Shown one piece after another: positions 7,366-18,236 of a stretch of DNA of 46,200 nucleotides (position 1 is its first letter; each line of letters starts with the position of its first letter). Source of the stretch: a virus; the IMG/VR virus record IMGVR_UViG_3300046484_000028, positions 1-46,200 of that record; one strand, written 5' to 3'. The notes below the pieces were generated by a model that searched no databases, was not told the DNA's origin, and worked only from the letters and a program-made list of their open reading frames with translations. Made by a program: the position numbers and the translations under genes.

Positions 7366-9141
7366 TTACGTTATTATCCCAGGTTCATAATATTGTACAA
7401 CTTCAAAATTGACAACAAAAGCACCTTGAGTGATGATTATTGTATCTGTATAGTTTGATCCTGATGTATTAATTCCTGCTGTAATTACAAAAGCATCGCC
7501 TACCTGATTAAAGTAAAAATGCGCCCCATCAGCCCACGCTGCAGTATAGGTATCAGTATGGGTTACAATAAAGCTATTTGTGTCAAGTGGCGTTCCGTCC
7601 TGATAAAATCTGCAGGAGCTGTTATTTATACTAAGTTCAGAGTCAGTTCCTAAATGAGTGCCTGCAAATGTGCATAAGGTAATATTTCCGGCATCTGCTA
7701 TAATAAGACTACATACATTATCAGTAGCACCGTAATTAACGCTCAAAGGAGTTACCCTTACAACCATTCCGCTTTCGTAAACACCGTCAGTGACTTTAGT
7801 TGTATTTGTAGAATCGTAAACCTCGACTGTAAAATCACCCTGGTTTGTTCCTGATCCAAAATACCAGCGGTTTAAATCGGTAGTTACTACAAATGTTCTG
7901 GTATCAACTTCGTCATTATTCCATTCCAGGGTAGTAGGATCAATTGACGTTGCTGATTCGATATTATTTACTACTGATGCGTTGAAGCTCTCAACCTCAC
8001 CGCCTGTAATGCCTTTGAGCGGATCTGCTGTCGGCTTGGTATAAGTAATTGTAGTTCTGTCACCAACAACAATCTGATTAACTAAGTTTACAGCAATATT
8101 AGCGTCAGTATATCCGGAACCAACCTCAGAGCCATAAGCCATTGTGTCAATCGCAACCTCCACATCATTTATCATAACCACGAAAGCAGATACATCAATG
8201 TTAACAGTAGAATCAAGCAGGGTATTAAAAGTTAATAATATATTCTGAAATGCCTGACTAACTACTGCACTAATTAAAATAGGCCCGGCCTGTTCTATAT
8301 TATCAACATTTATCCCGATTGCTACTTTTTGAGTCAGCCTTAATGAGACCTGGTAAAGCGTAGTGCTGCCATAACGCTCCTGTGATATTTCCTCTGATTT
8401 GATATACTGAAGTCCATTAACTGTAAATACATCCAGGCTCGAAGCAACACCCATACGGGCAGCCATGTAATCCGGGATTCCTGCAGTCTTTAAAACACGC
8501 CCTGAAAAGTAAGAAGCTGAAATAATTGTTTTAGTTTGGGATCCTTCCAGTATTTCATTTTTATCTGAATCATTGGGATCAATGTCAATGGCATCAACAA
8601 AGAAGTCCATATACTTCCCGGTGCTTTGTAAAATGGACCAGTCTATAAAACGATCATCCAGGTCAGATTCTTCCCGGTCAAGATTAGTATACTTGATGTA
8701 TTTCAAAGTTCCTTTTGCGAGCTCAGGAGTAAGATCATAGATATAAACCGGTTCACTGGTTAAAACATCGCTTCTCTGTGTTGCAACAAAACGAACCTTT
8801 TTATCATAATAATCAGAGTCTAAGGTGACAACAAAATTAGTAAAGTATCTGTTGTCAATTGTCCCATAATGCGAGCCTGCAGCCGCTGAATCATCCCATT
8901 TAACTGTCCATGTATCAATCTGAGTATTGCCAACATAAGAGGCCAGCGTTACGCTTGCATTAGCTTCTGAACAGAACTGCAAATAAACTGTATGATCTTT
9001 TTGGAATTTTTGATAATAAGGTTTTATTGTGAAGGTTCCCTGCGCCCGGTTAGCGTGTAGGGTATTCCACATATTCGGGTATGAATTCGTAACCGGAACA
9101 TTTTTGAAGGTAATGCTATTTAAAATTGAACTAACCAGCAT
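7366..9141 (-). CDS. tail tip / baseplate protein with SwmB-like unit
   Basis: A 591-residue structural protein. Residues 1-270 form a beta-rich domain seen upstream of fibres in such phages (FTIKPYYQKFQKDHTVYLQF; DSDYYDKKVRF). Residues 290-395 are one SwmB-like unit (VSAFVVMINDVEV; TTITYTKPTADPLKG). Residues 400-591 contain two further beta domains, the last ending VNFEVVQYYEPGIIT, which resembles BACON-type sandwiches. It is likely a distal tail or baseplate component carrying adhesin modules. Domain names are by resemblance only. Confidence 0.7.
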   Translation of the reverse strand: MLVSSILNSITFKNVPVTNSYPNMWNTLHANRAQGTFTIKPYYQKFQKDHTVYLQFCSEANASVTLASYVGNTQIDTWTVKWDDSAAAGSHYGTIDNRYFTNFVVTLDSDYYDKKVRFVATQRSDVLTSEPVYIYDLTPELAKGTLKYIKYTNLDREESDLDDRFIDWSILQSTGKYMDFFVDAIDIDPNDSDKNEILEGSQTKTIISASYFSGRVLKTAGIPDYMAARMGVASSLDVFTVNGLQYIKSEEISQERYGSTTLYQVSLRLTQKVAIGINVDNIEQAGPILISAVVSQAFQNILLTFNTLLDSTVNIDVSAFVVMINDVEVAIDTMAYGSEVGSGYTDANIAVNLVNQIVVGDRTTITYTKPTADPLKGITGGEVESFNASVVNNIESATSIDPTTLEWNNDEVDTRTFVVTTDLNRWYFGSGTNQGDFTVEVYDSTNTTKVTDGVYESGMVVRVTPLSVNYGATDNVCSLIIADAGNITLCTFAGTHLGTDSELSINNSSCRFYQDGTPLDTNSFIVTHTDTYTAAWADGAHFYFNQVGDAFVITAGINTSGSNYTDTIIITQGAFVVNFEVVQYYEPGIIT

Positions 9142-9175
9142 TTTGTTTTTCCATTTAGTTTAATTATCAAATAAA

Positions 9176-9841
9176 TTAATTTGGTATATTATCGTACCAA
9201 CAATATGCCGGGGTTGCGAGTTCTGACCATTCCGTATTGTCAGTTACATTAGGAATAGCGGTACCATCATTGAATTGGGTTTCTTTAAGATTAGCTATCA
9301 TCCATTCTTTGCCGTCAGGCATACATTTAGTTGGATATATAGTGCCGCTTATTCCTGTAACACTCGATCTCTGTCCTATGCTTAAAGCTGTAGAATCTTT
9401 TACACAGCGAATAGACATTCCATTTTTTTTATTAACTATTGCTCGGTAACTTTTTGATTCATCTGGGCCAATACCTTGTAACATAAAATAATAACCAAAC
9501 CGATAGATTGAATCTGTAGTCCAGTAGAGTGCTTGATATTTTAAATAATCAAACCCCCCGGTTTCCTCTCTCCTCCCTGATCCCGTTGCACTAAATCCAG
9601 TTTCGTTAGTGCCGTTGGCTTCTATCCAATGATCAGTACCTTCTTCTTTTAATTTTGTGCCTGTATTTATCCCTCTCCATTCAAACGTATTGTCATTTAT
9701 GGTTGGATCTAACGATTTTTCTAATGCGTAAAATTCCGCATCACTCGGTACATGGAAACCAACGGGCGCAATATTCTTAATAACAGGAGTTACTACCTGA
9801 TTTGAAATTGTAATTTCCAATGTTCCTTCAACTGCCATCAC
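9176..9841 (-). CDS. FISUMP-domain tail protein (permuted halves)
   Basis: A 221-residue protein. It opens with the tail end of a BIG2-like strand (EGTLEITISNQVVTPV). The second half of a FISUMP domain follows (APVGFHVPSDAEFYALE; LKEEGTDHW; NETGFSATGSGRR; YWTTDS; SIRCVKD). It ends with the first half of a FISUMP domain (TKCMPDGKEWMIANLKETQFNDGT and ATPAYCWYD). The normal order is first half, GALYNWYT, second half, so this chain is a circular permutation. The missing GALYNWYT piece is the C-terminus of the 11907-14396 gene. Likely a fibre or adhesin. Confidence 0.75.
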   Translation of the reverse strand: MMAVEGTLEITISNQVVTPVIKNIAPVGFHVPSDAEFYALEKSLDPTINDNTFEWRGINTGTKLKEEGTDHWIEANGTNETGFSATGSGRREETGGFDYLKYQALYWTTDSIYRFGYYFMLQGIGPDESKSYRAIVNKKNGMSIRCVKDSTALSIGQRSSVTGISGTIYPTKCMPDGKEWMIANLKETQFNDGTAIPNVTDNTEWSELATPAYCWYDNIPN

Positions 9842-9870
9842 TTAAATATTAAGTGCCATAATCTTTTCAG

Positions 9871-10128
9871 TCACGTCAAAATAATACTCGTGACTGGTAT
9901 TACTTGGTTTGAGATCACTATTCCTATGGTTCCAAATATACCAGAGCCATCATTAGCCGCTGCCCTTACAGTCGCTACTCCGTTTTTTGTCGCTGTTACA
10001 AGTCCTGTTGGACTGACCGTAGCGTTTGCATCTACTGTCCATGTTAATGATCTATCCGTTGCATTTAACGGGAGAACCTCAGCCGTTATCTGATAGGTTC
10101 CTTTGTTTGTTGTAATTGTTGCTGCCAT
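9871..10128 (-). CDS. single BIG2-like Ig domain protein
   Basis: An 85-residue protein that is one bacterial Ig-like (BIG2) repeat cut out of phase. It starts in the second strand (TITTNKGTYQITAEVLP) and runs through LTWTVDAN..VSPTGLVTATKNGVATVRAAA. It ends with the first strand of a following repeat (IPVTSIILT). BIG2 domains are common on phage tails, where they bind cell-surface carbohydrate weakly. It sits between two other BIG2-containing genes and may be a slice of an ancestral tandem-repeat fibre. Confidence 0.7.
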   Translation of the reverse strand: MAATITTNKGTYQITAEVLPLNATDRSLTWTVDANATVSPTGLVTATKNGVATVRAAANDGSGIFGTIGIVISNQVIPVTSIILT

Positions 10129-10143
10129 TTTATTTATTATTAG

Positions 10144-11910
10144 TTAACCGTTTGCCGTTGCTTTTACTATGACTGTCCCGTCTGTTATCGCTGTTAATAA
10201 TCCTGTTGAACTTATTGAAGCTGACCCCGTCCCGTTAGCGACTGACCAAACAACTGTTTTATCAGTTGCATCCTCCGGCAAGACCGTTGCGATCATTTGA
10301 AGAGTGCCATTATCTACTGTTATAGTTATTGCTCCGCCCGTTCCAGTGACCGTGACCGATGTTACTGGAATAGGTTCCGCCGGAGGCGTTCCGCCATAAT
10401 CAAAGGGCCCAATATCAGGTATACTTATTGTATAATCATCATAATCTGAAGCAATATCAGAAAATACAATTCCCTGATCAATTGCCGGAGAACTGCTTTG
10501 AGAATGTAAATCTGATGAAGAAACAAATTTAGGATCCGCTTTAATCCCGCCGTCATTCGTTACGGTTCCGGTTATTGAAAGTCCTCCGGTTAATAGATTA
10601 TTACTATTGCCGTTTTGATATAAAATATTATTTGTCGCTAAAAGTCCCGACCATGACCCGCCGCCGTTAATTGTTCCAAATGGAGCTTCATTAAACCCTT
10701 TAATAATATTCCCTTGGATCACAACATTACTAACGGTTCCGCGGGTATCAATCCAGATACCCATACCGCCCCCGTTAGATACAATCGCATTATTGCGGAT
10801 TTTGATATCTTCAAGACGAGCATTAGAATAAGACCCGGCAAACTGAATTCCGGTACCAAATGAATACTCATTCCCATTAACGCTTACATTTGAATAGCTA
10901 TAAGGAACGTCCCTGATGATATTGTTGTGAATATTTACCCGGCGGAAGTCGCCGGCCGTGTTATTTCTGCAGAAGTAAATCGGCCTGTCAAGATTTTTAA
11001 AAGTGCTGTTATTTATGCGAATATCCCAGCAAATTTCCTCGAATTCGAGGCCCGTTCTGGCTATACCGGGTCCGTGTGTTTCATCTTCCCCTGATATATT
11101 ATGATGCCACCAAACAGAGTAATCATAGGATCCTTTATTTGTTCCGGATCCGAAGTCAAACAGTCCAACTATCGTATTATGATGAATTTCCAAGCCATGC
11201 CCGACCCCGTCCGTTTTATTGCTATCCCAGGCCTCGAACAGGAAGGTCCAGTCATCGCCTCCCCACAACCCGGTCAGTATATTATTATGTATTTTAACCC
11301 CTCTATTCCCGCCTTCATATCGAATTGCATCGCGACTTAATCCGGATCCGCGGCTGGTTTGAGTAAGTACATTACTGTAATAATCAAATCCGGTTTGATT
11401 CTTAATATATAAATATGATTCTTTGTCAATACTACCTCCAGAGTTGGTTATTTCACAACCATGAACCAAGTTCCCGGAATTTCCTGAAATATTCCCGGTT
11501 AACCTGATTCCTGATAAATTAAAATCTCTGACCCGGCAAAGTGCAATATCAACATTACTGCGATCAAAAACGGTTATACAGGTACCTCCGGAAAGATTAT
11601 CCCCGTCAAAATCAATCCCTGAAATGTGCTGAGCTGCATTTGTTCCGCCGGATAGATAAACCAAGGCATCATCAACACTACCTCCGACATAATGAGACTT
11701 AATAACAGTATTCCAAACACCTTCACCCTCAATGCTAACTCCCGGAGCTACATTACAGCGCAAAGATTCAATAAAGGTACCTGAACCTCCGTGTATAATA
11801 TCCCCGGGTGTGGTTACATTAGCACATGCGTGAGCAAAGGAGGCCCAGGAGCTGGAATAAGTTCCGTCTCCTGAGTCATTCCCCGATGTTGAAACATACC
11901 AAGTAATCAT
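10144..11910 (-). CDS. beta-helix tailspike with C-terminal BIG2 domain
   Basis: Using the ATG at 11910 (ATGA overlap with the upstream stop) gives 588 residues; a longer frame to 11934 adds eight residues. The N-terminus is [22 protein letters not shown], the standard opening of right-handed parallel beta-helix (pectate-lyase-like) proteins. Repeated coils of the type V.IHNNI / I.NNAIV...G follow to about residue 480. The C-terminal 75 residues are a BIG2 domain (VTSVTVTG..., [20 protein letters not shown]). Expected role: tailspike that binds or degrades surface polysaccharide. Catalytic residues cannot be assigned by eye. Confidence 0.82.
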   Translation of the reverse strand: MITWYVSTSGNDSGDGTYSSSWASFAHACANVTTPGDIIHGGSGTFIESLRCNVAPGVSIEGEGVWNTVIKSHYVGGSVDDALVYLSGGTNAAQHISGIDFDGDNLSGGTCITVFDRSNVDIALCRVRDFNLSGIRLTGNISGNSGNLVHGCEITNSGGSIDKESYLYIKNQTGFDYYSNVLTQTSRGSGLSRDAIRYEGGNRGVKIHNNILTGLWGGDDWTFLFEAWDSNKTDGVGHGLEIHHNTIVGLFDFGSGTNKGSYDYSVWWHHNISGEDETHGPGIARTGLEFEEICWDIRINNSTFKNLDRPIYFCRNNTAGDFRRVNIHNNIIRDVPYSYSNVSVNGNEYSFGTGIQFAGSYSNARLEDIKIRNNAIVSNGGGMGIWIDTRGTVSNVVIQGNIIKGFNEAPFGTINGGGSWSGLLATNNILYQNGNSNNLLTGGLSITGTVTNDGGIKADPKFVSSSDLHSQSSSPAIDQGIVFSDIASDYDDYTISIPDIGPFDYGGTPPAEPIPVTSVTVTGTGGAITITVDNGTLQMIATVLPEDATDKTVVWSVANGTGSASISSTGLLTAITDGTVIVKATANG

Positions 11911-14396
11911 ATAATTCCTTTCGCTGTGTACCAATTATAAAGAGCTCCATCCCCGGTGTAAGGAAAATCAACCCTTATTATATTCGACCATCCACTCGTT
12001 AAAGTTGCATTATGCGCCCTGATCCTGTAATAATAAGGCTGGTCAGAACTAAATTCACCTTCCAATAAATCATTTAGAGTTGTTATTCCACCCCGTATTG
12101 TAGTTTCCCCGGTAAAATCAGGTGTTATTGAATACTCAATTTCATAAGTCAGAGCCCTTGTAACCACTTCCCAGTTAGATGTAAAGGAGACAGTACTTAC
12201 TTCAGTGGCTGGTAGCGCAACCGGAGCCGGCAATGTATCTACTGGCACCTCCGATGAGGTACCTTTTTCAATTATTGTAATCTCTGCTTTATCTTCATTA
12301 TTTTTCTTTTTCAGGGACAATACATAACCTGAAATAGTTTCGCTAAATGTCACGTAACCATTTGGATTAGCGGAAAATACCTCTAAATCTGTTAGCGTGA
12401 ACAGACACTCAATAGTATGCTTAATTGGTTTGAAAATAGGAGCCGTAAGGCTGGAAACTGCAATATCATCACTCTCTTTTAGACCGGTTAACCCATCACC
12501 GGTAGTTTCCAGGGAATTGGATTTGTCCGTTTTTTGGAATTTTAAAACACTCGCCTGCGCATCTGCTTTACTCATTCCGGAACTGATCACATTACCATGC
12601 CTGAGAAGCATCCGGGTAGGTGTGAAATACCGATTTAATAAACTCTCACCAAATAGACTGGATTCATTTTCAATAGTTATATTTTCATTTGTTTCCGGGA
12701 TCCAATCATGCGTTCCGTCACGTTGTGTTTTTATAATGAATTTATCAGAATCTCCTTTTTTATCCACGCTTTCATCACTGGCAAGCGGGTTTGCAATATT
12801 GTCCAGTATTCCCTTCGTGTCACCCCTTAAAGCTGAAATGTTTTCTAACTTCGTGGCAGTTGACATTATTGTCGTGCGCTGATTTGTTGTGTTCGGTTCA
12901 GCCCGACCATTAGCACTCAAATATTCAAAATTATCAAAACCGCTCTTTATGTCCGAAGGAACCAGCTCCGGCATCACCTGGGATTGTATGTCATATTTAT
13001 TTATCCTTTCGGAGAGCGGCGGATCAAAAACGATCTCAGTGTTCTGAAAATAATGTGCATACTCCTCTATTCTTAACCTGTACTGAGTTTCACCAATTAG
13101 TTTTTCAATTGAATATCCAATGTTCCATATCGCTTTAGCACTTGCAAATAAATCTTTGAAATTTAGCGTCAATGAACCGTCTGCAAGCAATAACCCCCTC
13201 TGATTTAATCCGCCCTGGATATGTGCAAATCTCAATTGATTTTCTACTGTATAAGCATCAGATAAATTGTATAATACATCAGCCCGACCAAAGAACTCAG
13301 AATAAAATGGGAATTGAACGTCTAATATATGCCTTAATACGCTCTCAAAGGCTTCATAGATAGGATATCCCTCTGTTGGTGTCGCTGATGCGGATGCTAC
13401 TGACTGTGTAATATCAACGAATTGAATTATTGTATTAGCGTGATACGTGGCATTAATGCCATTTGACATTACCACGAGTTTCAGGTCATTACCCGCTGAT
13501 AGTGTGATATCTACCGATCCTATATTGCTGTATTGTCTTTCGTGTATCCCGAATTCACCAAGATCATAAGTGTTAACTGCCGCCCCGGGGGAATCAGTTT
13601 CAATAAGTTGTAAATACCATGTTGGAGATCCGGCATACCTGTTAGAGACATTTATGGGAATATTATAATAGATGTGAAAATCATAATCGTAAAGAGCAGT
13701 TTTGAAAAATGCCGGAACATTCGCCAATGTTTGCTGTGTTGTAAATACCACTGTCTGCGCTTCTGCAAACTGACTACTTTGCTTGACCAGGGGAATTGAC
13801 GAATATGTGATAACTCCGTTTGTGTGACCAAATTCATTAACTTCTAACTTGCTAAGTTTAGCACTGTAAAAAACATTTACAGCATTATAATACAATCCTT
13901 TCTTTAAAGCAGGATAATCGGTTATCGCAACCCCTCCGACTGAAACAAGTTTTGTAATATCAACCTCGGTATCTTGTCTATTGTCTAATTTAGTCTGGAT
14001 AGAATTATTAACGGCTTTTACCCTGACCCCAAAAGCAAAGGACCCGACTTTGACAATCTCATAGAAATTAAAGTTTACATCAAAACTATTTGGAAACTCT
14101 ACATAATCCCGGGTTGAAGATTTCCACCAATAAACATGTAGGGTACATTTTGCATTTAATTCATATGTTTCAAAAAGACGTTTCAGGAATGCGCCGCTAC
14201 TGCCAATAAAAGTTAATGAATCACAAACGAATGAAGTAAACACCCCTCCAACTTCCAAATCTCTTTTTATCTCTAAGGTCCCGGATTGCCATTCAAGGGG
14301 AGGAGGCTTGCAAATACAAAAATTAGCAAATGAGTCTATCAATTTGAGGATATACTTTTCAGGCGTTGTACTTTGGATATTTGTGGGCCAATCCAT
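11907..14396 (-). CDS. tail tip protein with FN3-like domain
   Basis: This 829-residue protein is encoded immediately after the tape measure, the usual place of the distal tail or tail-associated protein. Residues 1-700 are beta-rich structural sequence ([39 protein letters not shown]). About 735-815 form a fibronectin type III-like domain ([36 protein letters not shown]). The last residues, [15 protein letters not shown], match the middle of a FISUMP domain whose other parts lie in the 9176-9841 gene. It probably forms the tail tip and anchors the fibres. Confidence 0.75.
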   Translation of the reverse strand: MDWPTNIQSTTPEKYILKLIDSFANFCICKPPPLEWQSGTLEIKRDLEVGGVFTSFVCDSLTFIGSSGAFLKRLFETYELNAKCTLHVYWWKSSTRDYVEFPNSFDVNFNFYEIVKVGSFAFGVRVKAVNNSIQTKLDNRQDTEVDITKLVSVGGVAITDYPALKKGLYYNAVNVFYSAKLSKLEVNEFGHTNGVITYSSIPLVKQSSQFAEAQTVVFTTQQTLANVPAFFKTALYDYDFHIYYNIPINVSNRYAGSPTWYLQLIETDSPGAAVNTYDLGEFGIHERQYSNIGSVDITLSAGNDLKLVVMSNGINATYHANTIIQFVDITQSVASASATPTEGYPIYEAFESVLRHILDVQFPFYSEFFGRADVLYNLSDAYTVENQLRFAHIQGGLNQRGLLLADGSLTLNFKDLFASAKAIWNIGYSIEKLIGETQYRLRIEEYAHYFQNTEIVFDPPLSERINKYDIQSQVMPELVPSDIKSGFDNFEYLSANGRAEPNTTNQRTTIMSTATKLENISALRGDTKGILDNIANPLASDESVDKKGDSDKFIIKTQRDGTHDWIPETNENITIENESSLFGESLLNRYFTPTRMLLRHGNVISSGMSKADAQASVLKFQKTDKSNSLETTGDGLTGLKESDDIAVSSLTAPIFKPIKHTIECLFTLTDLEVFSANPNGYVTFSETISGYVLSLKKKNNEDKAEITIIEKGTSSEVPVDTLPAPVALPATEVSTVSFTSNWEVVTRALTYEIEYSITPDFTGETTIRGGITTLNDLLEGEFSSDQPYYYRIRAHNATLTSGWSNIIRVDFPYTGDGALYNWYTAKGII

Positions 14397-14398
14397 AA

Positions 14399-17300
14399 TT
14401 AATTTCTGAGTAATCTGTTTAAGTATACATCCTGATGATTTGAGTTGCCTTGTCCAATGGGCCGGTAATCCTTATCATAAATCATAACCGGTTTATTCCT
14501 GATTGCCTTTTCAACACTATTCAGGCTATTGATTATCCGCTGATCTGACATTTGATAGGTAGTCGAAGTACTGCGAAAGTCAGCCATTTTCATCATTTTC
14601 TCAGTTTCCTTATTAGGGTAAATCTTTGCACCTAAAAACTTATTCCCTTCAAAATAGGTAGGTTTTTCAGCCAGAGCCACGGCCCCGGATTTGAGTTCCA
14701 TCAATTCCCTACCAGATTCCCCGAAGATGCCTTTAATAGGTGCGGACTCGGTTCCTTTTGCAAACTTAGGAATAGGTTGGGCGGCGACTAATGCAGCCTG
14801 TATAAGACCCTGTGCGATTGCCATTGCAATAAGCGGAACATTTAACGGAGGCGGTAATGATGCAGCGGCCTTTGTTGCTGATACTGCTGTATTAACCGCT
14901 ATATTAAATAGGGCTTGTAGTTTCTCTGCCTTTGCCTGTTTGGTTTTTATAACAGCTGCTTTTTTATCAAATTCAGCATTAATCTTGTCTTTTTGTTTTG
15001 CCGTCAAGTGTTCATTATCGAGTTTTGCATTTCGCTCTTTCTCCAAATCACTCATTTGCTGATCTAACTTCGAGGCATTAAGTTTAAATATACCATTAAC
15101 AACCTCGGCTGCAAAATCAATTTCCATGTCATGCAGTTCTTTTGCCCGGTCCTTATCCTCTTTTGCAAACTTTTCTTTGATCTTTTTTAGCCCTATCTGC
15201 TTTTCTTCTTCTGTAAGCAGGGCAAATTCCTTTGAAGATTGGAATAGTTTTATCTCATCTTCTAAACCGGATTCTCCCTGGATGCCGTATTTCTTACGAA
15301 AGTCAATCAACGCCTTGCCAGAACTTTCTTCGAGTGCTTTTTTGCGTTCATTATACTGCTCAATAGTTATTTCCTCTTTTTTCAACTCGTCATCAAGGGC
15401 TGCGAATTGTTCAGCATATCCGGCATTAATATTTTTTAAGTGCTCATCTTTTTGCTTTAAATTAATTTCACCAAGTTTTATATTATGAGATAATTGTTCC
15501 TGCTCAATGGTCTGGTTTATATTATCGTTAATCTTCATCTCATCGGCTGATAATCTGTTTTTTACTATCAGTTCCTTTTGAAGATCTGCTTTTCGGTTTT
15601 CAAACCTTGCATTCTCAGCCTGTTTTTCCCTCGCGTACTGATCTGTTGAATTCTGAGCCGTTGCAGTCAGTAAATCCTGTTTAGTCTTTAATAACAGATC
15701 ATGAGTTTTATTTTCGCTGTCAATCTCTTTTTTCTGAATGTCTAAAAAAGCCGCTTCGTATTCTTTACTGCCTTTTTCATAGATGTTAACTTTCTCTTTA
15801 GCATATTTCTTTTCCTGATCCATGAGCTCCTGTTGATACTGAGCGTCTGAGGTTGATCCGGAAAGATGACGTTTATTTATTAATCCTATTTCTTTATTAT
15901 TGGCAGATTCAGCATTATCAAGTCGTTTTTTAGTTGCATCTTCCTGATCCTTTTTCGCTTCGTCAAGCAGTTCCTTTCTGAATGATGCTGCGCTAATCTG
16001 AATACGACGAGTCTCCCTTTCAAAATCCCCGTCTTTTGCGATATCTTCAGCCTTCATTTTTTGAAGTTTCTGGATATCATCCTCATTTTTATTGTAAAAA
16101 TCAGCGAAAGCAGCGTCTTTTTTCTTTTCCGAGTCGAGTTGTTTATCATCAATAAGGAGCCATTTTTCAAGTAGAGCCTGTTTAGACTCTATGGTCATCC
16201 CGTCAATCGCTATTTTAGATGCCAAATTCTTAACTTCTGCCTGAGTTGTTTCTTCTGCAAAACTCTTTTCCAGTAAATTGAGCTCTTTTTCTTTTGCCAT
16301 TAAAGTCTGAGACAGTTCAATACGTTTTGTTACTGACTGGATAGTTCCATCATCAGCAACTTTCATACGCATTTGATTCGTTAACTTCTCAATCTCATTC
16401 CGTAAAGTCGCAGCCCTGACTCCTGCCGCTGACTGTCTGTCCTTAATGTCGTCTATTGTCTCAGCATAGGTCTGACCTGCCTTGAATGTTTCTTCCAGCT
16501 GTTTAGCCAACCCCCCAAATGCTGCTTCGCCGTTCTTTTTAATATCCTTAAAATCTAACCGGAGAATTGACCAAATCAGTTTACCAAAACTCGCAAGCCT
16601 GTCAACCAGGATGTCAACTATATTTTTGAGCCCTTTAAAAACTCCTGCAATCTTTACAGCCCCTTCGTCGGTTGATTTAAAGGCATGGAATAAGCCTCCT
16701 AATATTGCAACCAAAGCAGTAATACCAAGTACAAGCCAGCCTATTGGAGTAGTAAGAATTGTCTTCCCGACTGCTTTCAGGGTTGCACCAAAACCCAACG
16801 TAGCGCCTTCAGCCGTTGCCATTCCTGCCGTTGTAGTTGCTGCGAATCCTTTAACCTCGGTTGCTGCTTTTGCAGCTGCATTGCCTGTTACCTGGCCAAA
16901 TTCATTAAGTACTTGCGTAGCCTCCGAAGCCTTTTTACCAAATCCTGTTACGTTCGTTGCCCCGCCTTTAAGAATGTCGTTTACCTTAGTCATTGTCTGA
17001 TGAAAACCCTGGACGGTAGTCGCGGCTCTGCCGATAGGACCCGGCATTGACTTATAAGCCTCCAGGATGGATTGAGTGTAGTTACCTACATTCATCTTGT
17101 TTTTTACAAGTTCGCTGGAATTGGCCTTTATAGTATCTGTATTTTTATTTATTGTATCATTAATCTCTTTATTACGTTTCGCACCTTCGACCGTTTCGAG
17201 ATTTAATTTCCGTTGTTCCGCATAGAGTAATTTATTATGTGCTATCAGCTTCTCAATACTCCCAGCTGCGGCATTTTCAAAGGAAATTTTATTTTTAGTC

Positions 17301-17620
17301 TCTTGAGTGGTTTGCTGAATTGCTATCTTTCTTTTTATTTCTTCATTAAGGCTGCCGGACTGAATATCTTTTAGTTTTTGTTCACTTGCAACGAGGTTTT
17401 TATCGATAGTTTCTTTTTGTTTTAATTCATCATTGGTCTGTTTCTGTAACTTGGTTATATTTTCAAGGGAGACGGCACCCTCTTTGAATGATCTTGAAAC
17501 ATCATCAGAGGCTTTCACTACCCGCAAACAGCTATCTACTATCTTATTTAAGGTAGTATCAACATCGGTAAGTCCTTTGTAAATCTCTTCTATTTGTACT
17601 ATTTCACTCGACTTGCTCAT
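14399..17620 (-). CDS. tail tape measure protein
   Basis: At 1073 residues this is the longest gene in the window, just before the tail tip gene. Long coiled coils rich in Lys, Glu and Gln (about 20-160 and 370-900) flank a hydrophobic segment with transmembrane-like helices (TPIGWLVLGITALVAILGGLF, about 290-310). A second apolar stretch follows (IAVNTAVSATKAAASLPPPLNVPLIAMAIAQG, read in parts). The C-terminus has the GIFGESGRELMELKSGAVAL motif seen at tape-measure ends in Bacteroidota phages. It sets tail length and helps DNA passage through the inner membrane. It overlaps the preceding gene by 17 bases. Confidence 0.9.
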   Translation of the reverse strand: MSKSSEIVQIEEIYKGLTDVDTTLNKIVDSCLRVVKASDDVSRSFKEGAVSLENITKLQKQTNDELKQKETIDKNLVASEQKLKDIQSGSLNEEIKRKIAIQQTTQETKNKISFENAAAGSIEKLIAHNKLLYAEQRKLNLETVEGAKRNKEINDTINKNTDTIKANSSELVKNKMNVGNYTQSILEAYKSMPGPIGRAATTVQGFHQTMTKVNDILKGGATNVTGFGKKASEATQVLNEFGQVTGNAAAKAATEVKGFAATTTAGMATAEGATLGFGATLKAVGKTILTTPIGWLVLGITALVAILGGLFHAFKSTDEGAVKIAGVFKGLKNIVDILVDRLASFGKLIWSILRLDFKDIKKNGEAAFGGLAKQLEETFKAGQTYAETIDDIKDRQSAAGVRAATLRNEIEKLTNQMRMKVADDGTIQSVTKRIELSQTLMAKEKELNLLEKSFAEETTQAEVKNLASKIAIDGMTIESKQALLEKWLLIDDKQLDSEKKKDAAFADFYNKNEDDIQKLQKMKAEDIAKDGDFERETRRIQISAASFRKELLDEAKKDQEDATKKRLDNAESANNKEIGLINKRHLSGSTSDAQYQQELMDQEKKYAKEKVNIYEKGSKEYEAAFLDIQKKEIDSENKTHDLLLKTKQDLLTATAQNSTDQYAREKQAENARFENRKADLQKELIVKNRLSADEMKINDNINQTIEQEQLSHNIKLGEINLKQKDEHLKNINAGYAEQFAALDDELKKEEITIEQYNERKKALEESSGKALIDFRKKYGIQGESGLEDEIKLFQSSKEFALLTEEEKQIGLKKIKEKFAKEDKDRAKELHDMEIDFAAEVVNGIFKLNASKLDQQMSDLEKERNAKLDNEHLTAKQKDKINAEFDKKAAVIKTKQAKAEKLQALFNIAVNTAVSATKAAASLPPPLNVPLIAMAIAQGLIQAALVAAQPIPKFAKGTESAPIKGIFGESGRELMELKSGAVALAEKPTYFEGNKFLGAKIYPNKETEKMMKMADFRSTSTTYQMSDQRIINSLNSVEKAIRNKPVMIYDKDYRPIGQGNSNHQDVYLNRLLRN

Positions 17621-18221
17621 TTCCTGATGTCTTACTCATCTTCACCCGCTCCTCAGCTATTGCCTTCAATTCAATAAATGTTATCAATCTCATTGATTCA
17701 TTATAGGGCTCTGACATATAGTTAAATACTGAATAAATGACCTTTGTTAGTTTGACTTCTTCTTCTTTTTCTTTTTCCGGGTATAGCTCCTGATATTTAT
17801 CAATCTTATGTTGTACATAATCTTCAAATTCTTTGAGGTTTTCAGGAGTTTTTATCTCAATTCCGGTATGTTTTTTTACCTCTTCCAATACCCTATTCAA
17901 TTGTTCTGATTCTTTATAATCCTTGCCGATTAGAAATTTATCAGCGTTTACCATGGCTCTTATATTAACCTCAGCATATATCGCTTTGTAAAGTGCATCC
18001 AGGAGTAATAATCTCCGGTAACTAAGCAGTTTATCAAATTCAGTTTGAATATCTTCAATAGCACTCCCGATCAGTTCAAATATTTGCTTTGTAAGTTTTT
18101 CAAGTTTGGTCCGGTATAACCACAATGGGACAAACCAATACTTTTTCAGACTGTCAGCTTTTCGTGTCGCATCTAAAAGAATAATGTCCCTTAACCGGAT
18201 CTCATGAATCTCTTTAAGCAC
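17604..18221 (-). CDS. putative tail assembly protein upstream of tape measure
   Basis: A 205-residue mostly helical protein with charged stretches (YPEKEKEEEVKLTKVIYSVFNYM), immediately upstream of the tape measure gene and overlapping it by 17 bases in another frame. This is the place of the tail assembly chaperones in siphoviruses, which bind the tape measure. No slippery site typical of the G/GT frameshift was recognised. Assigned by position. Confidence 0.6.
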   Translation of the reverse strand: MLKEIHEIRLRDIILLDATRKADSLKKYWFVPLWLYRTKLEKLTKQIFELIGSAIEDIQTEFDKLLSYRRLLLLDALYKAIYAEVNIRAMVNADKFLIGKDYKESEQLNRVLEEVKKHTGIEIKTPENLKEFEDYVQHKIDKYQELYPEKEKEEEVKLTKVIYSVFNYMSEPYNESMRLITFIELKAIAEERVKMSKTSGNEQVE

Positions 18222-18236
18222 TGGTTTAAGGATTAA

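Noticed and set aside
12397-12882. Long open frames on the plus strand, for example here and at 16482-17000, 22709-23326, 43741-44217
   Set aside because: They lie antisense to well-supported genes (tail tip, tape measure, exported structural protein, coiled-coil protein) and their translations are low-complexity Ser/Ala/Val/Pro sequence.
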